Of a stretch of 64,000 nucleotides of DNA, positions 18,131 through 25,806 are shown piece by piece. The notes under the pieces were generated by a model, which was given only the letters and a program-made list of their open reading frames with translations, made no database searches and was not told the DNA's origin. Where the stretch lies: the NCBI RefSeq assembly GCF_029109325.1, contig NZ_JAQKQJ010000015.1:170890-234889 (forward strand). Direction: 5' to 3'. The position numbers and the translations under genes are program-made. Source of the DNA: Nodosilinea sp. PGN35. Lineage in GTDB: Bacteria; Cyanobacteriota; Cyanobacteriia; Phormidesmidales; Phormidesmidaceae. The number at the start of each line of letters is the position of its first letter. The first letter of the stretch is position 1.

Positions 18131-18790
18131 TCAGAAATAGCCGAAAAGAGTAAAATCTCTTTCATAGACTGATTCCAGGTTCTTGATGCTTTTAGGGCTA
18201 AGAATATCCGTAGGTTTTTTTTTGGGCGCAGACGATCTATTGATATCCGCCGGAGAGCGCAGATGGATGCCCACTTCTTTCTGCAAAACCTTAAGATCAT
18301 CAAAGAAGGTCTCTGTTTTAAAGGCTCTGTTTACGGCTACGCTACCGTCTATTTCCAAATATTTATACTGCGGTTCAAACCAGGGTAAATCAAGGACTTC
18401 AGATGTTTTTGAAAGGTTATTAGAAAATTCTTCAATGTCAGAACCATAAAGACTGATGCGTTCTTTTATGCTGGGCAAATAACTCCACAACGTATTGCTT
18501 TGAATAAAATTATAGGCAGATATAAACCGATCAACAGGATGCCTTACAAAGGAGAAAACAAAGGAACTGTAAAAAAAATCTGAGTCTCTCTGGAAATATT
18601 GAGAGGCTTTGGCATGACCTAATTGATATCCTAAATAGGAGTCCAGGAAAGCTGAACCTGCACACTTAGGGATGTGAATAAAAATGACTTTGTCTCGCTT
18701 AAACTGACTAGGGATTGCACCCTTGTAAGGTTCTGGCTGTTTGAGTTTGAATGTCTGTACTCTTCTAGGCAGCCTCGAATAAAAACTCAT
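18131..18790 (-). CDS. Sulfotransferase family 2 domain protein
   Basis: A 219-residue protein. VIFIHIPKCAGSAFLDSY at residues 35-52 is the PAPS 5'-phosphosulfate-binding loop and FVRHPVDRFISAY near 81-93 is the 3'-phosphate-binding motif of the Sulfotransfer_2 family, which includes carbohydrate sulfotransferases. It should move sulfate from PAPS to a sugar hydroxyl. It lies 10 bp after a second, different sulfotransferase gene and close to the Wzt/Wzm exporter, so the exported glycan is probably sulfated. No signal peptide is seen, so it should act in the cytoplasm. Confidence 0.8.
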   Translation of the reverse strand: MSFYSRLPRRVQTFKLKQPEPYKGAIPSQFKRDKVIFIHIPKCAGSAFLDSYLGYQLGHAKASQYFQRDSDFFYSSFVFSFVRHPVDRFISAYNFIQSNTLWSYLPSIKERISLYGSDIEEFSNNLSKTSEVLDLPWFEPQYKYLEIDGSVAVNRAFKTETFFDDLKVLQKEVGIHLRSPADINRSSAPKKKPTDILSPKSIKNLESVYERDFTLFGYF

Positions 18791-18800
18791 AGCCTGTTTT

Positions 18801-19580
18801 CTATACCGAATAACCTAAACTGCTCAAGACTTCGAATTCTCCGCGAGTTTCTAGAATTTTTAGCTCTTCACTGCCAAAATAATGGATCCACTGCTTGGCT
18901 TTTCCTGAACGCACAAAATTTTCAGCGTTATCATGACTACTAAATTTTCTTCCATGCTTTTTCTCTATAGCTTTCATCGCTGAAAAGGTTGAATTCTCTA
19001 CAGCTTGCTGAATCTGAGTAGTAGTTGAAGCTAGGCCTGAAAAAGTTACCATCTCAGAAAATGTTGAAAATGTGTTCTCCAAAAGATCTTCATAGAACAC
19101 TGTTTTGAAGTTTTCCGAATTTCTGGTTTTTGAGCCTGTCCAAGAGCTTACATGCTGATTCCAATAGCCGTAGGGAAAATCATATTTTTCAATAAAATCT
19201 TTAAAGGACCAATCCGCTGGAATTGTGTTCTTGACGTAATGGTAATAGGAAACATATACATCTCTGCAATCTCTCGCTATATATATTACACGAGGGAAAC
19301 TTGGATTATATGACTGATGGCTTTTAATAATCCTAGGCCTAGGAAGATCATCAATTTTTTGATTCTGAGACTCTAGTTCTTGACAATACTGATGGACGTT
19401 ATGGAAGTTAACTTCTTCTGAGGCGTCCTTTTTAAGGAGATTGGCAAACAAAAAACGAACCCAGGTATTTCCTGATTTTGGGTAAGAAATCAAAAAAACA
19501 TCGTCATCAAACAAAATTGGTTTATTTTTATTTAAAAGTTGACTTATTTTTGGCAAAAGTCTTTGTTTTAGCGATTTCAT
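18801..19580 (-). CDS. Sulfotransferase (Sulfotransfer_1 type)
   Basis: A 259-residue protein. VFLISYPKSGNTWVRFLF at residues 28-45 is the textbook PAPS loop YPKSGTxW with Asn in place of Thr; VIYIARDCRDVYVSYYHY near residue 100 is the 3'-phosphate motif; VRSGKAKQWIHYF near the end matches the RKGxxGDWK-like C-terminal motif in degenerate form. The family sulfates sugars and small molecules. It is 32 bp downstream of the wzt gene. The closeness to wzt suggests that it acts on the chain this exporter carries. Confidence 0.85.
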   Translation of the reverse strand: MKSLKQRLLPKISQLLNKNKPILFDDDVFLISYPKSGNTWVRFLFANLLKKDASEEVNFHNVHQYCQELESQNQKIDDLPRPRIIKSHQSYNPSFPRVIYIARDCRDVYVSYYHYVKNTIPADWSFKDFIEKYDFPYGYWNQHVSSWTGSKTRNSENFKTVFYEDLLENTFSTFSEMVTFSGLASTTTQIQQAVENSTFSAMKAIEKKHGRKFSSHDNAENFVRSGKAKQWIHYFGSEELKILETRGEFEVLSSLGYSV

Positions 19581-19612
19581 TGTCGAATATTTTTATTGTT
19601 GACAATCAAACT

Positions 19613-20917
19613 TTATATGACCTCGGCTTTTTCTTTGACAGAAAAAATTTGCCATTGAAGCTTAGGAGCTAGCACTCCTGGCCATCGCTCATGAAAATGA
19701 GATCCATGCTGGTTACTACTCTCTACAGTGAGTTCGAGAAACTCTTTGCCCTGCAATAGAACTCTCACTCCGGGAATGCCCGCACCAACTTTAACTAAAT
19801 ACATACCGGCGTTAAGCAAGTTGGCAGGAATAGTACAAATGCTTGTGTAGAGTCCTGCCTGAATTGTCTCGTTGACTCTTGAATTGTGATCTGTTGACGT
19901 AAATGCAACAACTCCTTCAGAGGTGAGAATCTGTAAGATGAGTCTCATACCTCTCAGGCTATTAAAAATTTTGTAGGTGATCTCTACATCAATGCTTTGG
20001 GACGACTCAAAAACTTGCTGGGGAATACCGTCTTTACCTAGCAAGCGCAAAGATGCTAGCCGTAGATCTTGGCAGCCCGGTGCAGTGTCTGAGTTGGGCC
20101 AGTGGATTTCACCTGGACTGGGGTTGTGGGTTTGGATAGATGTTCGAAGATAGTAATCAACAATACCTTCTGTCGAGCCCTGATCGATTACACTCCCTTG
20201 CCTTAAGAGAAGTGCGCTATTGCACAGAGACTTTAGGGTGGCCATATTGTGGCTGACAAACACCACTGTTCTTCCCTCTTTCTCGGCGACGTCTTCCATT
20301 TTGCCGAGACACTTTTTTTGGAAAGCTGCATCCCCTACGGCTAGCACTTCGTCTACTATCAATATTTCTGGCTCTAGGTGAGCAGCTACAGCAAATGCCA
20401 AGCGCACATACATGCCGCTGCTGTATCGTTTGACGGGCGTGTCTAAAAACTTTTCAACTTCGGCAAAAGCCACGATTTCGTCAAACTGGCGACGAATATC
20501 TACTTTGCTCATTCCTAAGATGGCACCATTTAAATAGATGTTCTCTCGGCCTGTGAGTTCTGGGTGAAACCCAGTGCCGACCTCTAGCAAACTGGCTACG
20601 CGGCCCTTGATACTGATGCGTCCTTCTGTGGGCTCAGTAATACGGCTGAGGATTTTGAGCAGGGTAGATTTACCTGCTCCATTGCGGCCAATGATGCCGA
20701 TGCGATCGCCCCGCCTCACCTCGAAAGATACATTTTTTAAGGCCCAAAACTCCTCAAATTTTGGATTTTGGATTTTGGATTTTGGGTTTAAGCGCTGGGT
20801 AATGCCTTTAGTCTTCTTAGCCAGTACATCTCGCAAAGCCGTGTAGCGCTCTTGCTGCTGGTGTCCAATGGTATATTTTTTGCCCAGATTTTCAACGCGA
20901 ATTACGGTATCAGACAT
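19613..20917 (-). CDS. wzt: ABC transporter ATP-binding protein, Wzt type with C-terminal glycan-binding domain
   Basis: A 434-residue protein, longer than simple KpsT-type ATPases. Walker A is GRNGAGKSTLLKIL with Lys83; the signature is YSSGMYVRLAFAV; Walker B is ILIVDEVLAVGD. Residues 260-430 form the extra C-terminal domain that in known Wzt proteins binds the modified non-reducing end of the polysaccharide. With Wzm it exports undecaprenyl-linked glycan across the inner membrane. Residues 44-54 (NPKSKIQNPKF) come from four tandem ATTTTGG heptamers (20758-20785), an in-frame repeat insertion in a surface loop just before the ABC core. Confidence 0.93.
   Translation of the reverse strand: MSDTVIRVENLGKKYTIGHQQQERYTALRDVLAKKTKGITQRLNPKSKIQNPKFEEFWALKNVSFEVRRGDRIGIIGRNGAGKSTLLKILSRITEPTEGRISIKGRVASLLEVGTGFHPELTGRENIYLNGAILGMSKVDIRRQFDEIVAFAEVEKFLDTPVKRYSSGMYVRLAFAVAAHLEPEILIVDEVLAVGDAAFQKKCLGKMEDVAEKEGRTVVFVSHNMATLKSLCNSALLLRQGSVIDQGSTEGIVDYYLRTSIQTHNPSPGEIHWPNSDTAPGCQDLRLASLRLLGKDGIPQQVFESSQSIDVEITYKIFNSLRGMRLILQILTSEGVVAFTSTDHNSRVNETIQAGLYTSICTIPANLLNAGMYLVKVGAGIPGVRVLLQGKEFLELTVESSNQHGSHFHERWPGVLAPKLQWQIFSVKEKAEVI
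20758..20785. repeat. Four tandem ATTTTGG heptamers inside wzt
   Basis: Four perfect head-to-tail copies of ATTTTGG (CCAAAAT on the coding strand). Three units make 21 bases, so the array keeps the reading frame. The same heptamer, in shorter arrays, lies in the gap at 36664-36855. Short tandemly repeated heptamers are known from cyanobacterial genomes. Confidence 0.9.
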
Positions 20918-20956
20918 GGTAGCCGTCGGTGGAGGTCGTTACATTGGGCATCGGGA

Positions 20957-21823
20957 CTAGATTACGTCTGCAAAGGTGCGCTCCATTTTGCGAAAGTACC
21001 AGAGACCAGAGACCAGCAACAGCAAAACTAAACTTACGGATAAGGTAAACCCTGGCCAATAAATGGTAGCCTCATTCCCTAAAATGGCCCAGCGAAAGCC
21101 GTCAATGACTCCGACCATAGGATTTAACGAGTACAGCAGCCGCCACTGGTCGGGCACGATGTTGCTGCTAAACCCCACCGGGGAAATGTAAAGACCAAAC
21201 TGTACCAAAAACGGCACAATATAGCGAAAATCGCGATATTGGACGTTAAGCGAGGCCATCCACAGTCCTACCCCCAGAGAAGCCGCCAGGGCAATTAAGA
21301 TAAACAGCGGCAGGGTAATGATTCGCCAGCTGGGAATGTAGGTAAACCATGCCATTAGCGCCACCAAAATGAGGCCAGAGATGGCGAAGTCCACAAAGCT
21401 AACCACTACAGCACTAGTGGGTACCACCAGGCGAGGAAAATATACCTTTGATAGAAGGTTGGCATTGGCAATCAGGCTGTTGCTGCATTCCGACAGGGCT
21501 GTAGAAAACAGCTGCCAGGGCAGCATGGCGGAGAACACCAGGATTGGGTAGGGTACGCCATCTGAGGGCAGGTTGGCAAGACGGCCAAACACCACTGTAA
21601 ACACCACCATAGTCAAAAATGGCCGAATTAGAGCCCAGCCTACACCAATGGCGGTTTGCTTGTAGCGCACCAGAATATCGCGCCAGGCCAAAAAGTAAAA
21701 TAGCTCCCGATAGCGCCAAATGTCTTGCCAGTAATTTTTCTCAGTGCGACCTGCCTCAATAATTAACTCGGTTTCTCCGGGCACACTTGCTGCCCGCTGC
21801 CGCTTGATTTTAAGCCTGTTCAT
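20957..21823 (-). CDS. wzm: ABC transporter permease, Wzm type
   Basis: A 288-residue ABC-2 permease. After a cytoplasmic N-terminus (residues 1-35) comes FFLAWRDILVRYKQTAIGVGW, a strongly conserved start of Wzm/KpsM-type permeases, then about six membrane spans (for example TMVVFTVVFGRLAN and LILVALMAWFTY). It pairs with the Wzt ATPase encoded 39 bp downstream to move the glycan through the inner membrane. It marks the upstream end of the A+T-rich island and is itself of intermediate composition. Confidence 0.93.
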   Translation of the reverse strand: MNRLKIKRQRAASVPGETELIIEAGRTEKNYWQDIWRYRELFYFLAWRDILVRYKQTAIGVGWALIRPFLTMVVFTVVFGRLANLPSDGVPYPILVFSAMLPWQLFSTALSECSNSLIANANLLSKVYFPRLVVPTSAVVVSFVDFAISGLILVALMAWFTYIPSWRIITLPLFILIALAASLGVGLWMASLNVQYRDFRYIVPFLVQFGLYISPVGFSSNIVPDQWRLLYSLNPMVGVIDGFRWAILGNEATIYWPGFTLSVSLVLLLLVSGLWYFRKMERTFADVI

Positions 21824-21942
21824 AAATGGCTGCCTGAGTCAGGGACGCATTCGCGAGGGTACTCGACGCCTTGACAATGGGCATTGCCGGGCGCTGGGAT
21901 GTAGGCGATTGCTTGTCACCAGCCGGTTTTCGCCATACAGAC

Positions 21943-22368
21943 CTAGCCAAGGCGGTGAAAGTCTTTAATGCCCTGAAACTGAGTCTGACGCGCCTGACGG
22001 CGGGTAAACTCGCTGACGCTGGGATTGCCGGTGGGCAGAATCACACCGCTAGCCTGGGTCCACAGGGTCTCGGGGGCGGCAGCGACGGTGTATTGATTAC
22101 TGCCGGTTTTGTGAACGTGGTACCAGCAGGTTGCTTGGCAGTGATCGCACCAGAAGGCTTCGAGCCATTCACCGGTTAAGGGAACGGTGCCGTAACCTGC
22201 GATCACGGTGAGCGATCGCAGCCGACTCAACCCCCGCTGCTGCAAATGCTCGGCCTTGGTGGTGTAGAGAGGATACTTTTGGCTAACGCTGTCGAGGTAG
22301 GTGCCGTGATCGGGGCAGTAGATAGCGCGCCGTTTAGAACGACTGCGATGGCGGCGAGGCTGAGTCAT
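21943..22368 (-). CDS. Conserved cyanobacterial protein with two cysteine motifs
   Basis: The frame is open further upstream, but I start at the ATG at 22368 (MTQPRRHRSRSKRR), giving 141 residues with a very basic N-terminus. It contains YCPDHG near residue 19 and WCDHCQATCWYH near 73, cysteine/histidine clusters that look like a zinc site. I do not recognise a function. It lies 119 bp after wzm on the same strand but has the G+C-rich composition of the core genome. Nucleic-acid binding would fit the basic start and knuckle, but that is a guess. Confidence 0.65.
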   Translation of the reverse strand: MTQPRRHRSRSKRRAIYCPDHGTYLDSVSQKYPLYTTKAEHLQQRGLSRLRSLTVIAGYGTVPLTGEWLEAFWCDHCQATCWYHVHKTGSNQYTVAAAPETLWTQASGVILPTGNPSVSEFTRRQARQTQFQGIKDFHRLG

Positions 22369-22605
22369 GGTGGGATAAAGGCAAAGAGCACAGGATTGAC
22401 TATTGACTAACGGACACTGGAGGAAAATGGCCACAGTTATCCCGAGCTACGGCCTCGGGGACTGCTGCCGAGGTTGCGGGGGAGAGACTGAGATCATGGC
22501 GACCGTCGAAGCCCACTCCATGCCAGAAAGGGTACAGGAATTATTGAATTAGGCAAGGCCTAGAGCCAGGTTTTTTAAGATTGTTTCGCTGCTGTCGGGG
22601 TGGAA

Positions 22606-23955
22606 TCACAGGCGGGAGGCCGCAGCCTTGGCCACCTTAGCCGCCGGAAGCGGGGCTGGTGCCAGCCCCCGAAGACAGGCTTCTACCACTTCAAAATAGC
22701 GGCGGGTGCCCTGTTCGGGGGTAAACTTTTGCTGCATGTAGTAGCGACCTCGGCGGCCCATCTGCTGCCCAAGGGCCGGGTTAGCCGCCAGCGTGCGAAT
22801 GAAATTGGCTAGCCCGACACCGTCGCCGTTGCTAAAGGCGTGGCCAAACCCCCCCTCGGCCAGCAGCGATCGCAGGTAGGAATGGGGCTCGCAAATGGCC
22901 GCCACCGGGCGACCCGCCGCCAGGCTGCCGTAGAGCTTGCTGGGGGCCACCAGCCCCTCAACCCCCTCGACCAGGCTGACCAAGCTGAGGTCGCAGGCGG
23001 TGAGGGAAAAGGGCAGGATTTCCTTGGCCTGGTAGGGCAAAAACAGACAGTTGGTGAGCGCCGCGCGGGCAGTCCGCTCAACACAGTGCTGACGCTTAGC
23101 TCCGGCCCCGATAAATACAAAGCGCACGGGTTCGTAGCGCAGCGCCGCCGCCGCCGCCAGAATGGTGTCCATGTCGTGGCAGCGCCCCATGTTGCCCGAG
23201 TAGAGCACCGTAAACACCTGATCGAGCTGGTGGTGCTGAGCAAACCAGTTTTCAGCCTTAGGCAAAGGCACAATTAGGCTCGGGTCGGCCCAGTTGTGAA
23301 TAACAGATATCTTGTCGGCGGCGGCGGGGCACTGCTCAACAATGCGCTGCTTCATGGTCTGGCTCAGCACCACAATGGCCTCGGCCTGGAGCCAGGTGCG
23401 GCAGTTAAGCCAGCGCCAGAGACGCACCAGCCAGTGGTGCTCTGAGACCACGCCCAGGGCCAGGGCCACCTCAGGGTAGAGGTCGTACACCACACACAGG
23501 TAGGGCTGGGCAAACAGGCAGTGCACCAGGTAGGCCAGCACCGGCAGGTAGGGGGGTTCGGTGGTCACCAGCAGCAGCTGACCGCGACGGGCGGGATGCA
23601 GGAGTTTAACCAGCGATCGCAAGCAGTAGAGCAGCCCCCCCACCGCCCGGCCCCGAATGCGCTGCGGCCAGAGTCGCGAGGTGCGCGTGCGGCGAATGGT
23701 GACTCCGCCGACCTCTTCCTGCTGAGGGGCCTGCCTGCGATCGTAGGCATAGCCGGGCTGCCCCGCAAACACCTGCACCTCCACCCCCTGCTGGCTAAAG
23801 CTTTGGGCTAGCTCTTCCACCAGCTGCCCGGTGGCCGCATAGTCAGGGGGGAAAAACTGAGTCAAAATTGAGACCTGCAGGGGAGGGCTAGGCCGGATAT
23901 GGTTTGCTCTCATTGGGAACCCACTCGTTAGGCGATGCAACACAGCTGACAGCAT
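22606..23955 (-). CDS. WcaI-like glycosyltransferase family 4
   Basis: A 449-residue GT4 enzyme. Near residue 27 it has VSILTQFFPPDYAATGQLV, the start typical of WcaI (colanic-acid) and related enzymes, later VLYSGNMGRCHDMDTILAA for the donor domain, and GLVAPSKLYGSLAAGRP near residue 331. An alternative ATG at 23913 would remove 14 residues; neither start has a clear ribosome site. Unlike the glycosyltransferases at 1-17000 it is G+C-rich, so it probably belongs to an older, stable part of the locus. The sugar is unknown. Confidence 0.88.
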   Translation of the reverse strand: MLSAVLHRLTSGFPMRANHIRPSPPLQVSILTQFFPPDYAATGQLVEELAQSFSQQGVEVQVFAGQPGYAYDRRQAPQQEEVGGVTIRRTRTSRLWPQRIRGRAVGGLLYCLRSLVKLLHPARRGQLLLVTTEPPYLPVLAYLVHCLFAQPYLCVVYDLYPEVALALGVVSEHHWLVRLWRWLNCRTWLQAEAIVVLSQTMKQRIVEQCPAAADKISVIHNWADPSLIVPLPKAENWFAQHHQLDQVFTVLYSGNMGRCHDMDTILAAAAALRYEPVRFVFIGAGAKRQHCVERTARAALTNCLFLPYQAKEILPFSLTACDLSLVSLVEGVEGLVAPSKLYGSLAAGRPVAAICEPHSYLRSLLAEGGFGHAFSNGDGVGLANFIRTLAANPALGQQMGRRGRYYMQQKFTPEQGTRRYFEVVEACLRGLAPAPLPAAKVAKAAASRL

Positions 23956-24721
23956 AACGCTCTGATTTTGAGCTTAGCTTTCGGGTCAAATATTAAAAAC
24001 TCGCGATCAATACCCCCGCATGTAGACGTGATATTGCCCTTAATTACAGGCTGAATAATGTATTAGGAACAACATTTTCGGCGTCGTCACTAAATTTCGG
24101 AATTTATTGTTTGTGTGCAGAGTATTTCCTGGCACTTGGTGAACAAAATGTTGACAATCTTGTTTCTTTAAAGAATCTACCCTGTGCCTTAGCTACCGCT
24201 TTTTAAACGCAAAGGCCTATCCTCACCGGGTTAAACCAGACTGAGATAGATGAACCTCAGATCTGGCGACTCGGAATCAGCTAAACTCAGCAGACGCTCA
24301 GGAATCACCACTTTCCCAGGGCTATCAACGCCAAGGAAGCGCGATCCCAGGGCAATAAACAACAGCTTTGCCGTCCCTATATAAGACTAGGTGGTAGATT
24401 GTTTCAATCTATCCCAGGTATGAATTAGAAAAAGTTCTCCCAGCTCTCAGCGCTTCAACTCCTCAGCAGGATACCGCAATTTTTCCCAATGGATCGCGAT
24501 TGATTGAGAATTTAAGATAACCGGGCCATAGGCCCTACTAAAATCAATGCCTCTGCCCCATCGAGCTGAACGAAACGGGTTGCCCACGGGTGAAGTGAAT
24601 CGCGGTATTCAACTCTAATCTCTCTGATTGAGAGAGATAGATTAGGAGAAATACAGGACAAATCTTAGCCAGCTAGAAACTGGCTAAGACCTGTCGATGG
24701 CTCTGGGATAGTTTCAATCTG
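23956..24721. other. Gene-free 766-base spacer with hairpins
   Basis: I find no convincing coding frame. It is A+T-richer than its flanks. A TTGACA box is at 24151-24156 on the plus strand but lacks a good -10. Two hairpins lie at the right end: an 8-bp stem (24618-24625/24631-24638) and the terminator-like stem reported separately. GTTTCAATCT occurs twice (24401 and 24711) without forming an array. The promoter of the gene at 22606-23955 presumably lies here on the minus strand. Confidence 0.6.
24663..24689 (-). terminator. Intrinsic terminator of the gene at 24722-25729
   Basis: A perfect 10-bp stem (24663-24672 with 24680-24689) around a 7-base loop, located about 33 bases after the stop codon of the minus-strand gene. 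On the minus strand the stem is followed by a short TTTGT run, so it is a modest intrinsic terminator. Confidence 0.6.
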
Positions 24722-25729
24722 CTAGGTGATCTCAATAGCGGCCCGCAGCTGCTGGAGCGATCGCCCCAGGGCCACAAAATCTGAGTTTTGCCCCAGGGCC
24801 GCCAGAGTTTCAGGCGTGCTGTCATCCACAATGCGGTTGTAGGCCCGAATGGCGGCTTCCAGCTGGGTGGGATTCACGGCAGCGGCGGCAGCCTGGGGCT
24901 GAGGCGGAATGAGTCCGCTGACGGCGTTAAACAGCGGCACCAGGGCCAGGTAGTCGGCCCCGGTGAGCGCCATTTCGGTAAAGGGGGCCACCTGGTTGGG
25001 GGTAAGGCCACTGGCAAAGCTGGCGGCCAGGAAGCCAGCAGCGTTGGCAATTTGCCCCAGGGTGCCCCGCAGGGGTACCACCATTGGGGTGCCACCCTGG
25101 GGCGTAAACACCGCTGAGGTCACGAGTATAGTCTCGGAACCGTCGCTGGCCTGGGCCAGGAAACTGCCCCCCTGGCGATTGGCTACCAGGAGGGCCGGAG
25201 CAGCTGCCGCCGCAACCGTGGGAGCGGCAATGCCGAGGGTGCCCTGCGCGCTGGTCAACAAGACGCTGTCGCCGTTGGCGATCGCCGCCGCCGCCGCCGC
25301 CGCAATTTCATCCACCGTCTCCTCACCATCGCCATCCTCGACGCCACTGGCCCCCACCGGGCTAGGGCTATCGAGGCTAATTTCGCCCGGCGTGGTGAGA
25401 GCGATGGCCAGCACTGGGTTGGTACCCTGAAGCCCCTGGGCGATCTGATTGGCTGAGGCGTTAAGCGCCTGCTGGGCGGCGGCGGTGAGGGTGATGGCTC
25501 CGGTGCTGGGATCTACGGTAGCGTTGGCTGAGGCCGACTCCAGCAGTTCCTCACTGCCCAGGGTCGAGGCCCCAATCGGCAACAGAATTGAGCCACCGAC
25601 GCTGACGCCGCTGGTCAGCCCGGTGGGCACCGAGCCACTGTGACCGGGCGGGGCGATCGCAAGACTGCCGCCCACCAGCATCAGCATGAGCCAAAATTTT
25701 TGCCGCAGCGGGCTCGCCAGTTTGTCCAC
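24722..25729 (-). CDS. Secreted Ala-rich protein of unknown function
   Basis: A 335-residue protein starting at a GTG with AGGAG 8-10 bases upstream. Residues 1-32 form a signal peptide (basic start, hydrophobic FWLMLMLVGGSLAIA, cut near PGHSG). The mature part is dominated by Ala, Gly, Pro, Val and Ser, with few charged residues until the C-terminal part (PETLAALGQNSDFVALGRSL). I recognise no family. It lies 77 bp after another exported protein and downstream of the Wza/Wzc genes on the same strand, so an envelope or sheath role linked to the polysaccharide is plausible but unproved. Confidence 0.6.
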   Translation of the reverse strand: MDKLASPLRQKFWLMLMLVGGSLAIAPPGHSGSVPTGLTSGVSVGGSILLPIGASTLGSEELLESASANATVDPSTGAITLTAAAQQALNASANQIAQGLQGTNPVLAIALTTPGEISLDSPSPVGASGVEDGDGEETVDEIAAAAAAAIANGDSVLLTSAQGTLGIAAPTVAAAAAPALLVANRQGGSFLAQASDGSETILVTSAVFTPQGGTPMVVPLRGTLGQIANAAGFLAASFASGLTPNQVAPFTEMALTGADYLALVPLFNAVSGLIPPQPQAAAAAVNPTQLEAAIRAYNRIVDDSTPETLAALGQNSDFVALGRSLQQLRAAIEIT

Positions 25730-25806
25730 GGAAATTCTCCTAGTGAGAGATAAAGGTGCAGTAACGGTCGCGGGAGGGGGCAGCAGAGCAGACTAGAGAC
25801 ACCCGC

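Noticed and set aside
24401..24720. Two GTTTCAATCT copies resembling the end of CRISPR repeats
   Set aside because: Only two copies 300 bases apart, with different flanks and no regular spacers or cas genes.
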